A stretch of 50,718 nt of DNA from Sphingomonas echinoides ATCC 14820 (GTDB taxonomy: Bacteria; Pseudomonadota; Alphaproteobacteria; Sphingomonadales; Sphingomonadaceae), in contig NZ_JH584235.1 in the NCBI RefSeq assembly GCF_000241465.1, forward strand, positions 2,323,134 to 2,373,851, read 5' to 3'. Position numbers and translations under genes: made by a program. Shown piece after piece: positions 1-8,750 of the stretch. The notes below the pieces were generated by a model. That model did not search any database. It was not told where the DNA came from and was given only the letters and a program-made list of their open reading frames with translations. Each line of letters begins with the position of its first letter. Within the stretch, counting starts at the first letter, position 1.

Positions 1-404
1 GGCGCCAGGACATAGAAGCCCTTAACGTGCACCAGATACTCGGTTGCTGGGCCAACATTTATTTTCGGGAGTGGGATGGTCGCGACCAAGTCGCGACGCA
101 GGCCGCGGCGACCAAGCCCGGCCGCCCCGAAGCACGCCACACCATAACGCAGGCGGTCCTCGAGAAGACGAGCGATTGGGGCGAATATTACGCGGTCAGA
201 AAGCCCACGGACATCAGGAACGGCGAGAAAGTGCTCGTCCATGTCACAACCAACCATCCTGTTCCGGATGCGTGGCCCTCATTCCTTCGCTTTCGTGCAA
301 ACGGGCACGCCTATTCGAATGATACCGGCGCCGGCCTGACCAGGAGATGGTGCCTCGAGCAGGGTTTTGTGCAAGGGAACGGCTATCGCAAGATAGCGAT
401 CTAG
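1..404 (+). CDS. Hypothetical protein, 5' end outside window
   Basis: The reading frame is open from the first bases of the window to a TAG at 402-404, so the true start probably lies upstream; an internal GTG at 27 is only the first possible start inside the window. The visible 134 or so residues end in a basic stretch (GNGYRKIAI). I recognise no family. It converges on the HEPN operon that ends at 429. It sits at the edge of a defence island, but no function can be read from that. Confidence 0.45.
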   Translation, partial: RQDIEALNVHQILGCWANIYFREWDGRDQVATQAAATKPGRPEARHTITQAVLEKTSDWGEYYAVRKPTDIRNGEKVLVHVTTNHPVPDAWPSFLRFRANGHAYSNDTGAGLTRRWCLEQGFVQGNGYRKIAI

Positions 405-428
405 CGCGGGGGCGTACCGATCACAGGC

Positions 429-1832
429 TCAACCGACGTCGCCTAGCAGATCGCCCATAGCGTTGTTCGCGGTCGGCACCCAGGCCGTCAGTCGGTCGGC
501 GATCGCACAAAAGCATCGGGTGAAAGCGACCTGGCCTCGATGAATGTCGACCGAATGGTCGGGCTCGCCAGTGTGCACGATCGAACTGCGAGCATAGTAG
601 ATAGCTTCGACGCTGTCCTGATAACTCGCAAGGCCAGGCACGCCCTTCATGCAGATACCGATCCGGCGTCGCAGCCGCTCCGCGATTGCGGGGGCATATT
701 GATCCGTGAGCAGCGTTTCGAAAGCGACCGCGAGCGCAACGATGGCCTCGGCCTCATTTGCGCGGGCGCTGAAAGACTGTCGAAACCAGTCCAAGGCGGT
801 GAGCAGGCGCCGATAGAGGCGGTTCTCAGGTTTTGAGCGAGTGGCCAGGTTGACGTGACGGAAGTAGCCCCGCTCGACCGTGTTCAGGGCTTGCGTCACC
901 CTGGGTGCAAGCCTCTTCATCCGCGCCGTTGCAAGAGCGCTAGTGGAAAGCGTCGCGGCTACGTCGGAGAGCTTCGCCAATTCCAACTGCGAGACGTTCA
1001 TTGGCACGCGGCGGGTCGACATAGGGCGTCCGCGGATCGCTTCGCCAATCAGATAGTGGGCAATGTCGAGCGTTTCGAAATTGTTGACGAAAGACGAGTT
1101 GCGATGCCGGTCGAGCGGCCCGACCGTTTCCTGCGACAGACAATGCAGCATCAGAAGATGCGCCGCCGCCACCCGGATCTTGAGCGAATAAACGAACTGG
1201 TTCTCGTACATGTCGCCGGTGAACGACGTGATCCGGACCAGCATGAGGGGGTTTTTTCCGAACCATTTCGCCGTGTAGGCAAAGTGGCGAAAATCCGATT
1301 TGTCGATGCGCTGTTTCACGCCCAGGCCCCGGGCCATCCGTTCAACGCTGGCAACGGCCGCATCGAACGAATTGCTTTGGGTGCTGACCGCGAAGCCAGC
1401 CTTCCTGAAAATCGCCTCGGAACGGAGCTTGCTGTCTTTCGCGAAAATCCGCGGCATCTCCATGCCGAACCCGGTCAGTGGGTAGAGGACGAAACCGGGG
1501 CGGTCAGCGCCGGCGGCCGCGAGCGCCGCGATGACGCGCACCGGCACATTCCCGCCACCATCTTTCGTAGTGTGAAGGATGTAGTCGTCGAGCAGGGAGC
1601 GACCGATATAGAATTCGTTCGACCAGAGGGTGCGCGCGATCGCCGCACGGAGCTGCAGGATATGATGCTCGATTGCCTGACGATCCTTGGCAGTCAGCTT
1701 CGTCTCATCCGTGACCAAGTCGTCGATGCTGTCAAACTGGGTCAACAGGTTATGCTTCCCCTTCAGGTAGTCGTCAGACTGTGTGAGCTTCTTGCCGAGG
1801 GTCACCGTCAGGCCGCCGAGCGTGGAAGTCAT
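429..1832 (-). CDS. HEPN-domain protein (ApeA-like C-terminus)
   Basis: 467 residues. The C-terminal part is helical and carries RSSIVH (R415 to H420), the R-X4-H signature of HEPN domains, followed by TGEPD as in Apea-like HEPN proteins. HEPN domains are often metal-independent RNases used as toxins or abortive-infection effectors. The N-terminal 300 residues are not recognised and could be a sensor. Its ATG overlaps the stop of the upstream gene by four bases (1829-1832), so the two are translationally coupled. That neighbour carries its own R-X4-H motif, giving an unusual HEPN-HEPN operon. The RNase role is inferred from the motif only. Confidence 0.7.
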   Translation of the reverse strand: MTSTLGGLTVTLGKKLTQSDDYLKGKHNLLTQFDSIDDLVTDETKLTAKDRQAIEHHILQLRAAIARTLWSNEFYIGRSLLDDYILHTTKDGGGNVPVRVIAALAAAGADRPGFVLYPLTGFGMEMPRIFAKDSKLRSEAIFRKAGFAVSTQSNSFDAAVASVERMARGLGVKQRIDKSDFRHFAYTAKWFGKNPLMLVRITSFTGDMYENQFVYSLKIRVAAAHLLMLHCLSQETVGPLDRHRNSSFVNNFETLDIAHYLIGEAIRGRPMSTRRVPMNVSQLELAKLSDVAATLSTSALATARMKRLAPRVTQALNTVERGYFRHVNLATRSKPENRLYRRLLTALDWFRQSFSARANEAEAIVALAVAFETLLTDQYAPAIAERLRRRIGICMKGVPGLASYQDSVEAIYYARSSIVHTGEPDHSVDIHRGQVAFTRCFCAIADRLTAWVPTANNAMGDLLGDVG

Positions 1833-2365
1833 TCGCCCGCCTCGGTCTCACGGGAGGCCTGCCACTCGCGTGCGGCCACCTCGATGTCGAAGTTGGGAAT
1901 CGACAAACCGACGATCGTGTTGATGAAAGTTTTCGCCTCGGCGATGACGGCTTCGGCCTCATCGGGATTGCTGAACGCCCCTTGATGGACCACGGCATTG
2001 CGGACCGTGTTGATCTTCTCGGCCGACGCCTTGAGCGCTTTCCCGATGGGACTCTTGTCCGGCGTCGCAAAATAAATCGGGACGAACAATCGGGTTACCT
2101 TTAGTGGAAGGCCGTTCGCCCAGCGCAGAAACATATCGATGATCGTATCGTCGAACTCGGTCTTGCGAGCCCATTCAGCCCGAATCGCATAGTTCGCCGC
2201 GATCTCTGCCGCGGTCGCGCATCGGACTATCGCTGCGGATGGCTCCTCGCGAAGGTGCAAGCCGGACAGTTTGGTCCATTGTGACTGCAATTTCTCGAGG
2301 TCGGTGCGCTCATTGTAGGGTTTCGATGATTTCTTGCGCTGCGCGTTGCCGTTCGACTTTCCCAT
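1829..2365 (-). CDS. Small HEPN-like protein, first gene of a HEPN pair
   Basis: 178 residues with a lysine-rich N-terminus. RNAVVH (R122 to H127) fits the R-X4-H HEPN motif and is followed by QG, as in many HEPN/MAE_28990-type proteins. The preceding helical stretch (about 45-100) would form the rest of the four-helix bundle. It is the promoter-proximal gene of a two-gene operon with the 467-residue HEPN protein, overlapping it by ATGA. It is divergent from the Mrr-like gene at 2493, leaving a 127-bp shared promoter region. It could be an RNase partner, or a HEPN-derived antitoxin or sensor. Confidence 0.6.
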   Translation of the reverse strand: MGKSNGNAQRKKSSKPYNERTDLEKLQSQWTKLSGLHLREEPSAAIVRCATAAEIAANYAIRAEWARKTEFDDTIIDMFLRWANGLPLKVTRLFVPIYFATPDKSPIGKALKASAEKINTVRNAVVHQGAFSNPDEAEAVIAEAKTFINTIVGLSIPNFDIEVAAREWQASRETEAGE

Positions 2366-2492
2366 TGCCCCCTCGATCTCGCCCTCAGTCTGATAAGGGC
2401 AACGTCTTCATTATCTTTTCTTTGTCTAACGTATAGCGTGCGATGGGCCGGCGTGAAGATCCGGGGTGCGCTCGCCCAAACGGGGGAAACCA

Positions 2493-3407
2493 ATGACCGC
2501 AGTCACGGCTGCCAAGGTCTATTACATCAAGCTGGGTCGGGGCGGCGATTGGGAAGCTGAGAGCATTCGCGACGGCGTGCTTCGCTTCGGCTACCGCGAG
2601 GCGCCGCACGACCTGTGCGTCGCGGGCGACTGGGCGGGTGTGTGGGACGCCATGAAGACGCGCCGAGGGGACGCCGGTGCCGCGACCCGCGACGTGAAGC
2701 AGATCCGGGCGTTCTATGAGAGCGGCGAAGACACCATCTTCATCACCTTTGTCGGCGGCATGCTCTATTGGTGCCGACCGACGGGCAAGATCGAGATCCT
2801 GGCGGACAGCAGCCACCGCCGCTCAACCCTCCACGGGTGGCACAACGCGTCGATTGGCGGGAGCTTGTTGACCGCCGATAGACTGTCGGGGCGACTGCTC
2901 AAGGTGCAGATGTTTCGCGGGACGATTTGCGACGTCGGTGCGGCCGACTATCTACTGCGCAGGCTGAGCGACGAGTTGTCGCCGGAAGTCGCGGCTGCCG
3001 AAGAGGCCGAACGCGCCCTCACCACCGCTATCATACCGCTGATGCGCCTACTGACGTGGCAAGATTTTGAATTGCTGGTCGATCTCGTCTTCTCGAGCAG
3101 CGGGTGGCGCCGGCTCAGCCAGGTCGGCCGAACCCAGAAGACGATAGATCTCGAACTGCTGCTTCCGAGCACCGCCGAACGGGCCTTCGTGCAGGTGAAA
3201 TCGCAAGCCACGCGCGCGTCGCTCGACGATTATGCCGGCCGGCTTGCCGAGGCAGAAGCCTATGACCGCATGTTCTTCGTCTGGCACACCGGCAACATTC
3301 CGGAAAATGAAGGGCCGGAAGGCGTGATTCTGCTCGGACCACAGCGGCTCGCGCGGATGGTCCTAGACGCTGGATTGTCGTCATGGCTGAGGGAGAAGGT
3401 TTCATGA
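2493..3407 (+). CDS. Mrr-like PD-(D/E)XK restriction endonuclease
   Basis: 304 residues. The C-terminal half carries a nuclease core: WQDFELLV with E193, then D219 in TIDLELLL, then FVQVKSQA with Q234 and K236, the Mrr-type order E-D-QxK. The N-terminal 140 residues (YYIKLGRGGDW, TFVGGMLYW) resemble a PUA/EVE-like fold of the kind used to read modified bases in type IV restriction enzymes. The ATG at 2493 is preferred over the GTG at 2466 because GGGGGA lies 6-8 bases before it. The next gene starts 55 bp downstream. Likely role: cutting incoming, perhaps modified, DNA. The nuclease call is good; the modified-base reader is inference. Confidence 0.72.
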   Translation: MTAVTAAKVYYIKLGRGGDWEAESIRDGVLRFGYREAPHDLCVAGDWAGVWDAMKTRRGDAGAATRDVKQIRAFYESGEDTIFITFVGGMLYWCRPTGKIEILADSSHRRSTLHGWHNASIGGSLLTADRLSGRLLKVQMFRGTICDVGAADYLLRRLSDELSPEVAAAEEAERALTTAIIPLMRLLTWQDFELLVDLVFSSSGWRRLSQVGRTQKTIDLELLLPSTAERAFVQVKSQATRASLDDYAGRLAEAEAYDRMFFVWHTGNIPENEGPEGVILLGPQRLARMVLDAGLSSWLREKVS

Positions 3408-3462
3408 TGAGGCCCCGCATCTGGGCGCAGCAACTGCCTCGGGCGGCCCGGAGGGGTTGAAC

Positions 3463-4239
3463 GTGGACGGCGAGCCTCATCCCGAGGAGTTGGATGACGA
3501 GCCCAGATACCGCCCACTGGCGGATATCGGTCACGCCGAGCTCCATGAAGCCCTGATGACCCTCGCGGGGTTTGGCGAGAACCCGTTTCTGGCCATGCAG
3601 GCAAGCCAGCTTTGCCTGGTCGATAATATGCTCAACCGGATCGAGCAGGAGATCTTGGAACGCCAGCTCGATGATGAGCCACCACGCGGCCGGATCGCGC
3701 AGCTCTCCGCCCTAACGCCTATGTGGATCTATGCCGCCTATGAACTGCTGCGCACTTGGCGTCAGCGATGCGAGGAGGTCATCAAGCTCGCTGAGAATGG
3801 CGGGATCAACCTGAAGGCCACGAACCTCGAACGGGAATTGGGCTACCGGCACTACGACCGGGAGCTGCGCGCCCAGCAGCTCCGCGACGCGCTGGAGCGA
3901 CCCGAACTTGTCGATCAGATGCGGGTCGATCTGCGGCGGACGGAAATGGGGTTCACCAGGCTGGAATTTCTGCGCGTCGCGCTGGCCAAACATGAGGTGA
4001 GCAAGAAGGGGAGCAAAAAGCCGATCGCGTTCGCGCCCGGGCTGGCGACCGTCGACCGGCATTGCGGCGCGATGCAATATGAGCTGAGCAACGGCGGCTC
4101 CATCATTGGCTATATTTCGCGCCGGGATGTGGCTGAGACCATCCGCTACATTCCCGAGCTGGAGAACCCAAGTGATGAGGATCTCGCAGGGTTCAGGGCA
4201 TATATGAACCCGCCAGACGTCGAGCCGCCGGGTGAATGA
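3463..4239 (+). CDS. Conserved unknown protein downstream of Mrr-like nuclease
   Basis: 258 residues from a GTG at 3463, chosen because GGAGGGG ends six bases before it. The sequence is mostly charged and helical (DNMLNRIEQEILERQL, LLRTWRQRCEEVIKLAE), with no transmembrane segment, signal peptide or catalytic motif that I recognise. It follows the Mrr-like gene closely on the same strand and is probably co-transcribed, so it may be a partner or control subunit of that nuclease. This is guilt by association only. Confidence 0.6.
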   Translation: MDGEPHPEELDDEPRYRPLADIGHAELHEALMTLAGFGENPFLAMQASQLCLVDNMLNRIEQEILERQLDDEPPRGRIAQLSALTPMWIYAAYELLRTWRQRCEEVIKLAENGGINLKATNLERELGYRHYDRELRAQQLRDALERPELVDQMRVDLRRTEMGFTRLEFLRVALAKHEVSKKGSKKPIAFAPGLATVDRHCGAMQYELSNGGSIIGYISRRDVAETIRYIPELENPSDEDLAGFRAYMNPPDVEPPGE

Positions 4240-4264
4240 GATCGAGAGCGTCGTCTTTGCGGCC

Positions 4265-4882
4265 TCAAAGCAGCGATGCCTGCGCGGCGATCGGCGGATA
4301 GACTTGCTGTGGTATCAGGCTGCCCTTCGGCAATAAACCAAGCACGTTCTCGGCAGGCACTGAGGGATCCAGCCAGTCGGCCCAGCGATCACGCGGAAGC
4401 GGGACGATCTGCCGGGAATGGTAGGGAGCGATGTCGTCGCCAGGATCCATCGTCAGCATCGTGAATGCTTCCCCGATTTCTGGGTGCGACCGCCAGATGC
4501 CGGCGATGCAGAACCACGCATGATCTTTCAATGTGAACAGCCATTTAGTCTTGCGCTTCTGACCGGGATCGGTCGGCGCCGTAAATTCGTAGAAGCCATC
4601 GGCCAGGATGAGGCAGCGATGCGAGGTGAATGTGCGGCCTTCCGAACGGAAATTATATACCGGTCGCCCGTTCTGGCCCGGCCAGCTCCATCGCCGATTG
4701 ATCACCTCGCCCGATCCTCTGCCCTCGCCGCTGCGCACGATGGGCGCGACATCGCTGATGTTGATGTCCGCGCGGGCAGCCACGTTGGGCGTGCCTTCGG
4801 GCATTTTGATCCTGATCTTGAGGTCCTCGAAGTCCTCGACAATCGAGGCTATGTCGACCTCGAGGCGATAGTCATTGCACAT
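4265..4882 (-). CDS. yedK: SOS response-associated peptidase, SRAP/HMCES family
   Basis: 205 residues. SRAP proteins bind abasic sites in single-stranded DNA and crosslink to them through Cys2. Here the N-terminus is MCNDYR, giving the catalytic Cys2 once Met is removed. YNFRSEG (N77), DGFYEF (E99) and PYHSRQIVPLP (H155) supply the other active-site residues of the family, and the length is typical. It is transcribed divergently from a second SRAP-like gene at 4940, with an alphaproteobacterial LexA box in the 57-bp gap, so DNA-damage control is expected. On a conjugative element it could protect incoming single strands. Confidence 0.9.
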   Translation of the reverse strand: MCNDYRLEVDIASIVEDFEDLKIRIKMPEGTPNVAARADINISDVAPIVRSGEGRGSGEVINRRWSWPGQNGRPVYNFRSEGRTFTSHRCLILADGFYEFTAPTDPGQKRKTKWLFTLKDHAWFCIAGIWRSHPEIGEAFTMLTMDPGDDIAPYHSRQIVPLPRDRWADWLDPSVPAENVLGLLPKGSLIPQQVYPPIAAQASLL

Positions 4883-4919
4883 CGGTCATCCGTTCGGCTC
4901 GCCCTTGCGACTCAAGTTC

Positions 4920-4934
4920 GTTCCATATATGTTC
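4920..4934. promoter_or_regulatory. LexA (SOS) box between divergent SRAP genes
   Basis: GTTC at 4920-4923 and GTTC at 4931-4934, separated by seven bases, exactly match the alphaproteobacterial LexA operator GTTC-N7-GTTC. The site lies 38 bp before the minus-strand SRAP start (4882) and 5 bp before the plus-strand ATG (4940). LexA bound here could block both promoters. Confidence 0.75.
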
Positions 4935-4939
4935 TATTC

Positions 4940-5458
4940 ATGGCTACGCCAACAGCCTTCGACTCCGAGGCTCCACTCGAGAAGCTCTTGCCCATCATCC
5001 GGCGAAATCCGGACGATATGCAAGAAGTGGAAATGGTCGAAGCGAGGTGGGGCTCCAATCCCCGCTTTAGCGACGGCACCTCGTATCGGTTCGTGCGATC
5101 GGAGGGGAAGACCTTTCCCAACCACCGTTGCCTCGTGCCGGCGTCCGAATTTCACATGACCGTGGGCGACAAGCAATATCGAGTGAAGCTCGACGACGGC
5201 AACTTCTTCTACCTGGCGGCGGTCTTGGAGCCGGCGATGGCCGAGTGGCCGTTGTCGTTCCGGGTCATCACGGTCGCCGCCAATCCAGAGATCAGCCGGT
5301 ATCAGGATCGCCATGGCGCGATCATCCTGCGCCGACAGCGGATGCAGTGGCTCGATCACACGATCCCGGAAATCGAGCTACTGGAAACGCCGCCGGCGCG
5401 GACCTTCGTCGTCGAAGAGATCACCAGCGGCCCGCGGCAAAAGGCACTCGCGCTCTAG
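4940..5458 (+). CDS. Degenerate SRAP-like paralogue lacking Cys2
   Basis: 172 residues from the ATG at 4940. It keeps family landmarks: FVRSEGKTF, NHRCLVPASEF (matching DGFYEF in the neighbour) and a late RHGAIIL with His. It begins MATPTAF, so the N-terminal Cys used for DNA crosslinking is absent, as is most of the MCNxY segment. It may bind abasic or single-stranded DNA without crosslinking, or partner the active paralogue at 4265-4882. The start has no clear Shine-Dalgarno and sits five bases after the LexA box; the next in-frame ATG is about 5018. Its stop shares the palindrome CTAG with the stop of the convergent gene. Confidence 0.7.
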   Translation: MATPTAFDSEAPLEKLLPIIRRNPDDMQEVEMVEARWGSNPRFSDGTSYRFVRSEGKTFPNHRCLVPASEFHMTVGDKQYRVKLDDGNFFYLAAVLEPAMAEWPLSFRVITVAANPEISRYQDRHGAIILRRQRMQWLDHTIPEIELLETPPARTFVVEEITSGPRQKALAL

Positions 5459-7077
5459 TTGGGAACGACGATCGCCATCGCGGAGAGCTGACTAACCAAG
5501 GCCGCCCTGGTTATAGGGACGTCGAAGCGCCATTCGAGCAAACGCGTGCCGTGACGCGCGAGCAACATCCGCTTCTTCGCGTCCCGCGCGCAGGTAAGCT
5601 CGAAGCCTTCCTGTCCGCCAAAGAGCGCGATCGGCTCGTAGTGCTGCTGCCCCTGATACTCGATCGCGAGCCGCAGCTCCGGTACATGGATGTCGATGGA
5701 CTGCATGCCGAGGAACGCCGGCCGCCATTGGTGGACCGCTGAGGGCCAAATCGAGCGGACCAGGTCAAAAAGCGTAACCTCTGAAACCCAGCCACGCCCA
5801 ATCTCAGGGATGGAACGCTCCCGGCGGAACGCTTCCTCGGCCGCCACAAAGGCGCTCGCAAAAAACTCCGACGCGCCAGTATCGGCGACGCCAATATTCC
5901 TCGAAAAGATCCGGCCGCGCCGCCCGCTCGGGTTTGAGAACTGACCCATGTGGCGCCGGTATGTCGCCCAATCGGCAGCGGATGGGAGCGGCGGGATCAT
6001 CGACGATCCAAAATCCGGCCGCAACCGGGTCATCTCCTCAAGGACCGGCGGCTCTAGGGCGAACTGAGCGTCGAGATGGTCGAGGAAAGCATCGAATTCC
6101 TCGAGCAATCGCCCAGCGATCAGCGAGTTCACTACGTGCTTGCGGGCAAGAACGCGGATATCCTGAGCCTGCAGCGGCGTCTTCGTAAGAAACCGAAGGT
6201 AGATGACCTCGTCGAACATCGGCTCGCGGTCGCGGCCGGGAATAGCCTCCACCAAGACGAGGGCTTCGTCGAGGCAATCAGCCTCAGTAAGCTCGAGCAC
6301 ACGCTGCCAGTGGGGATCTGGGTCCCATGGTCCGCCGGTCAGGTCGGGCAGGTCTTCGGGAAGGCCCTCGCCGTCGACGCCCCGCCATTGGTCGCCAAGC
6401 AGGCGGGCCTGAAAGCCGTAACCCCTTGCCCTTTCATTGTCGTTCCAGATGCGCGCGATCGGCAACATCGGGTCGAGCGGATTGGACGTCCAAGATTGAC
6501 CCTGCGGGATTCCGTCGGGCCGCATGACATAGCCGATATCGAAGCCGGCGGCGGGATAGTCACCCATGGCGAGGTCACCTATCGATTCCACAATGCGCTC
6601 GAACAACCGGACCTGATCCATGCGCACTCCGATCGAGACGAGCACGCGCCCACGCGTCGAGGTTTGGCGCGACACGGCCGGCGCATAGGTGGCCAGCTCG
6701 ACGGCGCGCTGCCGGCGGATACCCGGTCCCTCCAGGAAGTGGATCCGGTGCGTGAGCTCCTCGGGGAAATCGGGATAGGTCAACGGAACAGGCGCGACAG
6801 CCTTGGAAGGTCGCTTCTTCGGCGGGGCTTCCGGGCCATATTCCGCGAGCAACTCACCGCAGAGCGCCGATAGCCTTGTAAAATGCGTCGCTGCGGCCGA
6901 ACCCGGCTCGCGCTTCCCGGCAAGCGTCCCATAGAGTTTCCGCCACTTGGCGAGATCCTTTCGGTAGAGCTCGCGAAAGGTCCGATTGCGCAACGTGTCC
7001 TCATACAGCTTGGCCGCCGCACGAAACTCCGCGAGTCCGACGTCTCCCGTTTCAGGCGGAGGAGGCTTGAGGATCAT
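5455..7077 (-). CDS. Large protein with C-terminal Vsr-like PD-(D/E)XK nuclease domain
   Basis: About 540 residues from the ATG at 7077; a longer frame to 7134 would run into the upstream gene. The last 100 residues read SEVTLFDLVRSIWP, then SIDIHVPELRLAIEYQGQQH, then RDAKKRML. The order E, D, IEYQGxQHY and a following D..K is the signature of very-short-patch-repair-like endonuclease folds found in many defence and mobile-element proteins. The first 400 residues are unrecognised. It starts 11 bp after the stop of the TIR-like gene and is surely co-transcribed with it, suggesting a two-component system. Confidence 0.65.
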   Translation of the reverse strand: MILKPPPPETGDVGLAEFRAAAKLYEDTLRNRTFRELYRKDLAKWRKLYGTLAGKREPGSAAATHFTRLSALCGELLAEYGPEAPPKKRPSKAVAPVPLTYPDFPEELTHRIHFLEGPGIRRQRAVELATYAPAVSRQTSTRGRVLVSIGVRMDQVRLFERIVESIGDLAMGDYPAAGFDIGYVMRPDGIPQGQSWTSNPLDPMLPIARIWNDNERARGYGFQARLLGDQWRGVDGEGLPEDLPDLTGGPWDPDPHWQRVLELTEADCLDEALVLVEAIPGRDREPMFDEVIYLRFLTKTPLQAQDIRVLARKHVVNSLIAGRLLEEFDAFLDHLDAQFALEPPVLEEMTRLRPDFGSSMIPPLPSAADWATYRRHMGQFSNPSGRRGRIFSRNIGVADTGASEFFASAFVAAEEAFRRERSIPEIGRGWVSEVTLFDLVRSIWPSAVHQWRPAFLGMQSIDIHVPELRLAIEYQGQQHYEPIALFGGQEGFELTCARDAKKRMLLARHGTRLLEWRFDVPITRAALVSQLSAMAIVVPN

Positions 7078-7088
7078 GGTGTCACTCG

Positions 7089-8750
7089 TCAGCCGAACGA
7101 CGGCGAGCCATCCGCCCAGCCGGACGCCTGCCACAGGATATTGAGCTGGTCGCGCAGCTGAGGCTGCATGGCGGCGGAAAGATCGTCTGCCCGCAACTCG
7201 GGCAGGAACAGCTCCGGCTTTCGTATCGTCCTGCCGCCCCCGCGGGACCGCGTGAGCTCAACATCCTCAACGCCACGAAAGGCGATGGAAACGAGACCTG
7301 GTCCGGTTAGCCCGATCGCCGCGAGGACGCCGGCTAGCCGTTCAACATGCGCCACGATCGATCCCTCAAGCGCGCGGCCATCAACGAGGATTTGCTCGTC
7401 CCCATCATCAACGCGGCCACCAATGGTTGCTTCATATTCGATGACACCTGGACGGACGAAACGGGTCCGCCATCTGGTTTCGGGATTGTTCTCTGTGCGG
7501 ATCAGCGGCAGCCCGAAACTCCACCACTGGCGCTCATCGGAATCCGACTGGACCCTGACCTGCATGTCCGGTGGAAAACGCAATGCGGCGGCCAGCACGA
7601 CCTTCGGGTCGAGGGATGGCCGATCCATCGCAACAAGAGGAACGAGGCGAAGGGTCATGCTCGGCACGGCGACGATCTCTGGGAGCCCGCCCCGCATGCG
7701 ATCGGCGGCAAGCTCGCCTACCGCCTGCCTCGCGGCTTCCCACCTGGGATCGACCTGCGGCGCGGTAGGTGCCGGTGCCGCGACACGGATCCGTGACCGG
7801 CCAACCTTCTCGAAGGCGTCGATCGAGTCGATCAGAGTCGTCGACCGCGCATTGAGATCCCGGATTGCGTCCAGGGTTCCCTGCTGAAGGCCATGACTGA
7901 CATCATAGCCCGTCTTCGCCCACGCCATGTTGGGATTGCGATCCATGACATGGGTGCGTTCGTAGACCAGCTCCATCAGCGAGCTATTGGCTGCGCGCAG
8001 CGCCGTAGACGCTTCCTGCAGCGCCTTATCCTCGAAATCGAACTCAGCTCCTGCCCAGGTGGAAGCGATATCATCGAGCGGATCGAGCGCCTTTCGCGGA
8101 TAGGGCTCACCGAAGTTATGCTCGCGCAGGAACTGGCGCAGCCGCTCCGGGATCTGGGTCCGGAACCGCTGGAGCAATGCGATATCGTGAGGATGTGGCT
8201 GCTCCGGCGGCTGAGCCGCGCGAAGAACCTCGTCATCAAGGATCAGGCGAAGCGCGCTCTCCAGATCCTTCTGCAGTCCGAGCCGGGCCGCCTGACGATC
8301 CTCGTCGGTCGAATCTGGCGGGCAGTGAAAGAGGATCGGCCGCTTGAAATGGGTAAGGTCGAACGGGAGAGGATGCTCATCCGGGTGACCCATGGCCGTG
8401 TTCATCACGCCGATCATCCTGGCCCAGCCGCGAGACTTCAACGCCCAGCCGTGCTCGAGCAGGACATTGGGATTGGGCGAAAGCTGCCCCTTGGCCCGTT
8501 TGGCGACATGGGTGAGGTCGGAGAGGAAGGCGACAGCACGGTCGATCTTGCCGAAGATAGTATCGGCGAGCGGCGGCATACCTGATATCCCGACCGTGTC
8601 ACGGTCGGCTTGCACGTTGCGATCGGCAGGATCGACGTCCGCGTCCGCATTCACTGCGCGGATGGCGCGATCCAATGCATGCTGGATGAAGCCGCGGCCA
8701 ATTCGATTATCGGTGTCGCTCTGCCAGGAGTAGAAGATATGGTGCGGCAT
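7089..8750 (-). CDS. TIR-like (nucleotide-binding) defence protein
   Basis: 553 residues. The N-terminal 170 have the hallmarks of the bacterial TIR-like family seen in phage-defence effectors: HIFYSWQSD at 4-12, ADRDTVGISG at 49-57, FGKIDRAVAFLSDLT at 66-80, and NPNVLLEHGWALK with E99 as the likely NADase glutamate, then MNTAMG and LPFDL. TIR effectors usually destroy NAD+ or make a cyclic-ADPR signal. The remaining 380 residues are unrecognised and may sense or bind a partner. It leads a two-gene operon with the Vsr-like nuclease protein. Catalysis is inferred from the motif. Confidence 0.75.
   Translation of the reverse strand: MPHHIFYSWQSDTDNRIGRGFIQHALDRAIRAVNADADVDPADRNVQADRDTVGISGMPPLADTIFGKIDRAVAFLSDLTHVAKRAKGQLSPNPNVLLEHGWALKSRGWARMIGVMNTAMGHPDEHPLPFDLTHFKRPILFHCPPDSTDEDRQAARLGLQKDLESALRLILDDEVLRAAQPPEQPHPHDIALLQRFRTQIPERLRQFLREHNFGEPYPRKALDPLDDIASTWAGAEFDFEDKALQEASTALRAANSSLMELVYERTHVMDRNPNMAWAKTGYDVSHGLQQGTLDAIRDLNARSTTLIDSIDAFEKVGRSRIRVAAPAPTAPQVDPRWEAARQAVGELAADRMRGGLPEIVAVPSMTLRLVPLVAMDRPSLDPKVVLAAALRFPPDMQVRVQSDSDERQWWSFGLPLIRTENNPETRWRTRFVRPGVIEYEATIGGRVDDGDEQILVDGRALEGSIVAHVERLAGVLAAIGLTGPGLVSIAFRGVEDVELTRSRGGGRTIRKPELFLPELRADDLSAAMQPQLRDQLNILWQASGWADGSPSFG

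Noticed and set aside
4418..4939. Plus-strand extension of the second SRAP gene upstream of 4940
   Set aside because: It runs antisense through the whole intact SRAP gene and across the LexA box; the SRAP similarity begins only after the ATG at 4940.
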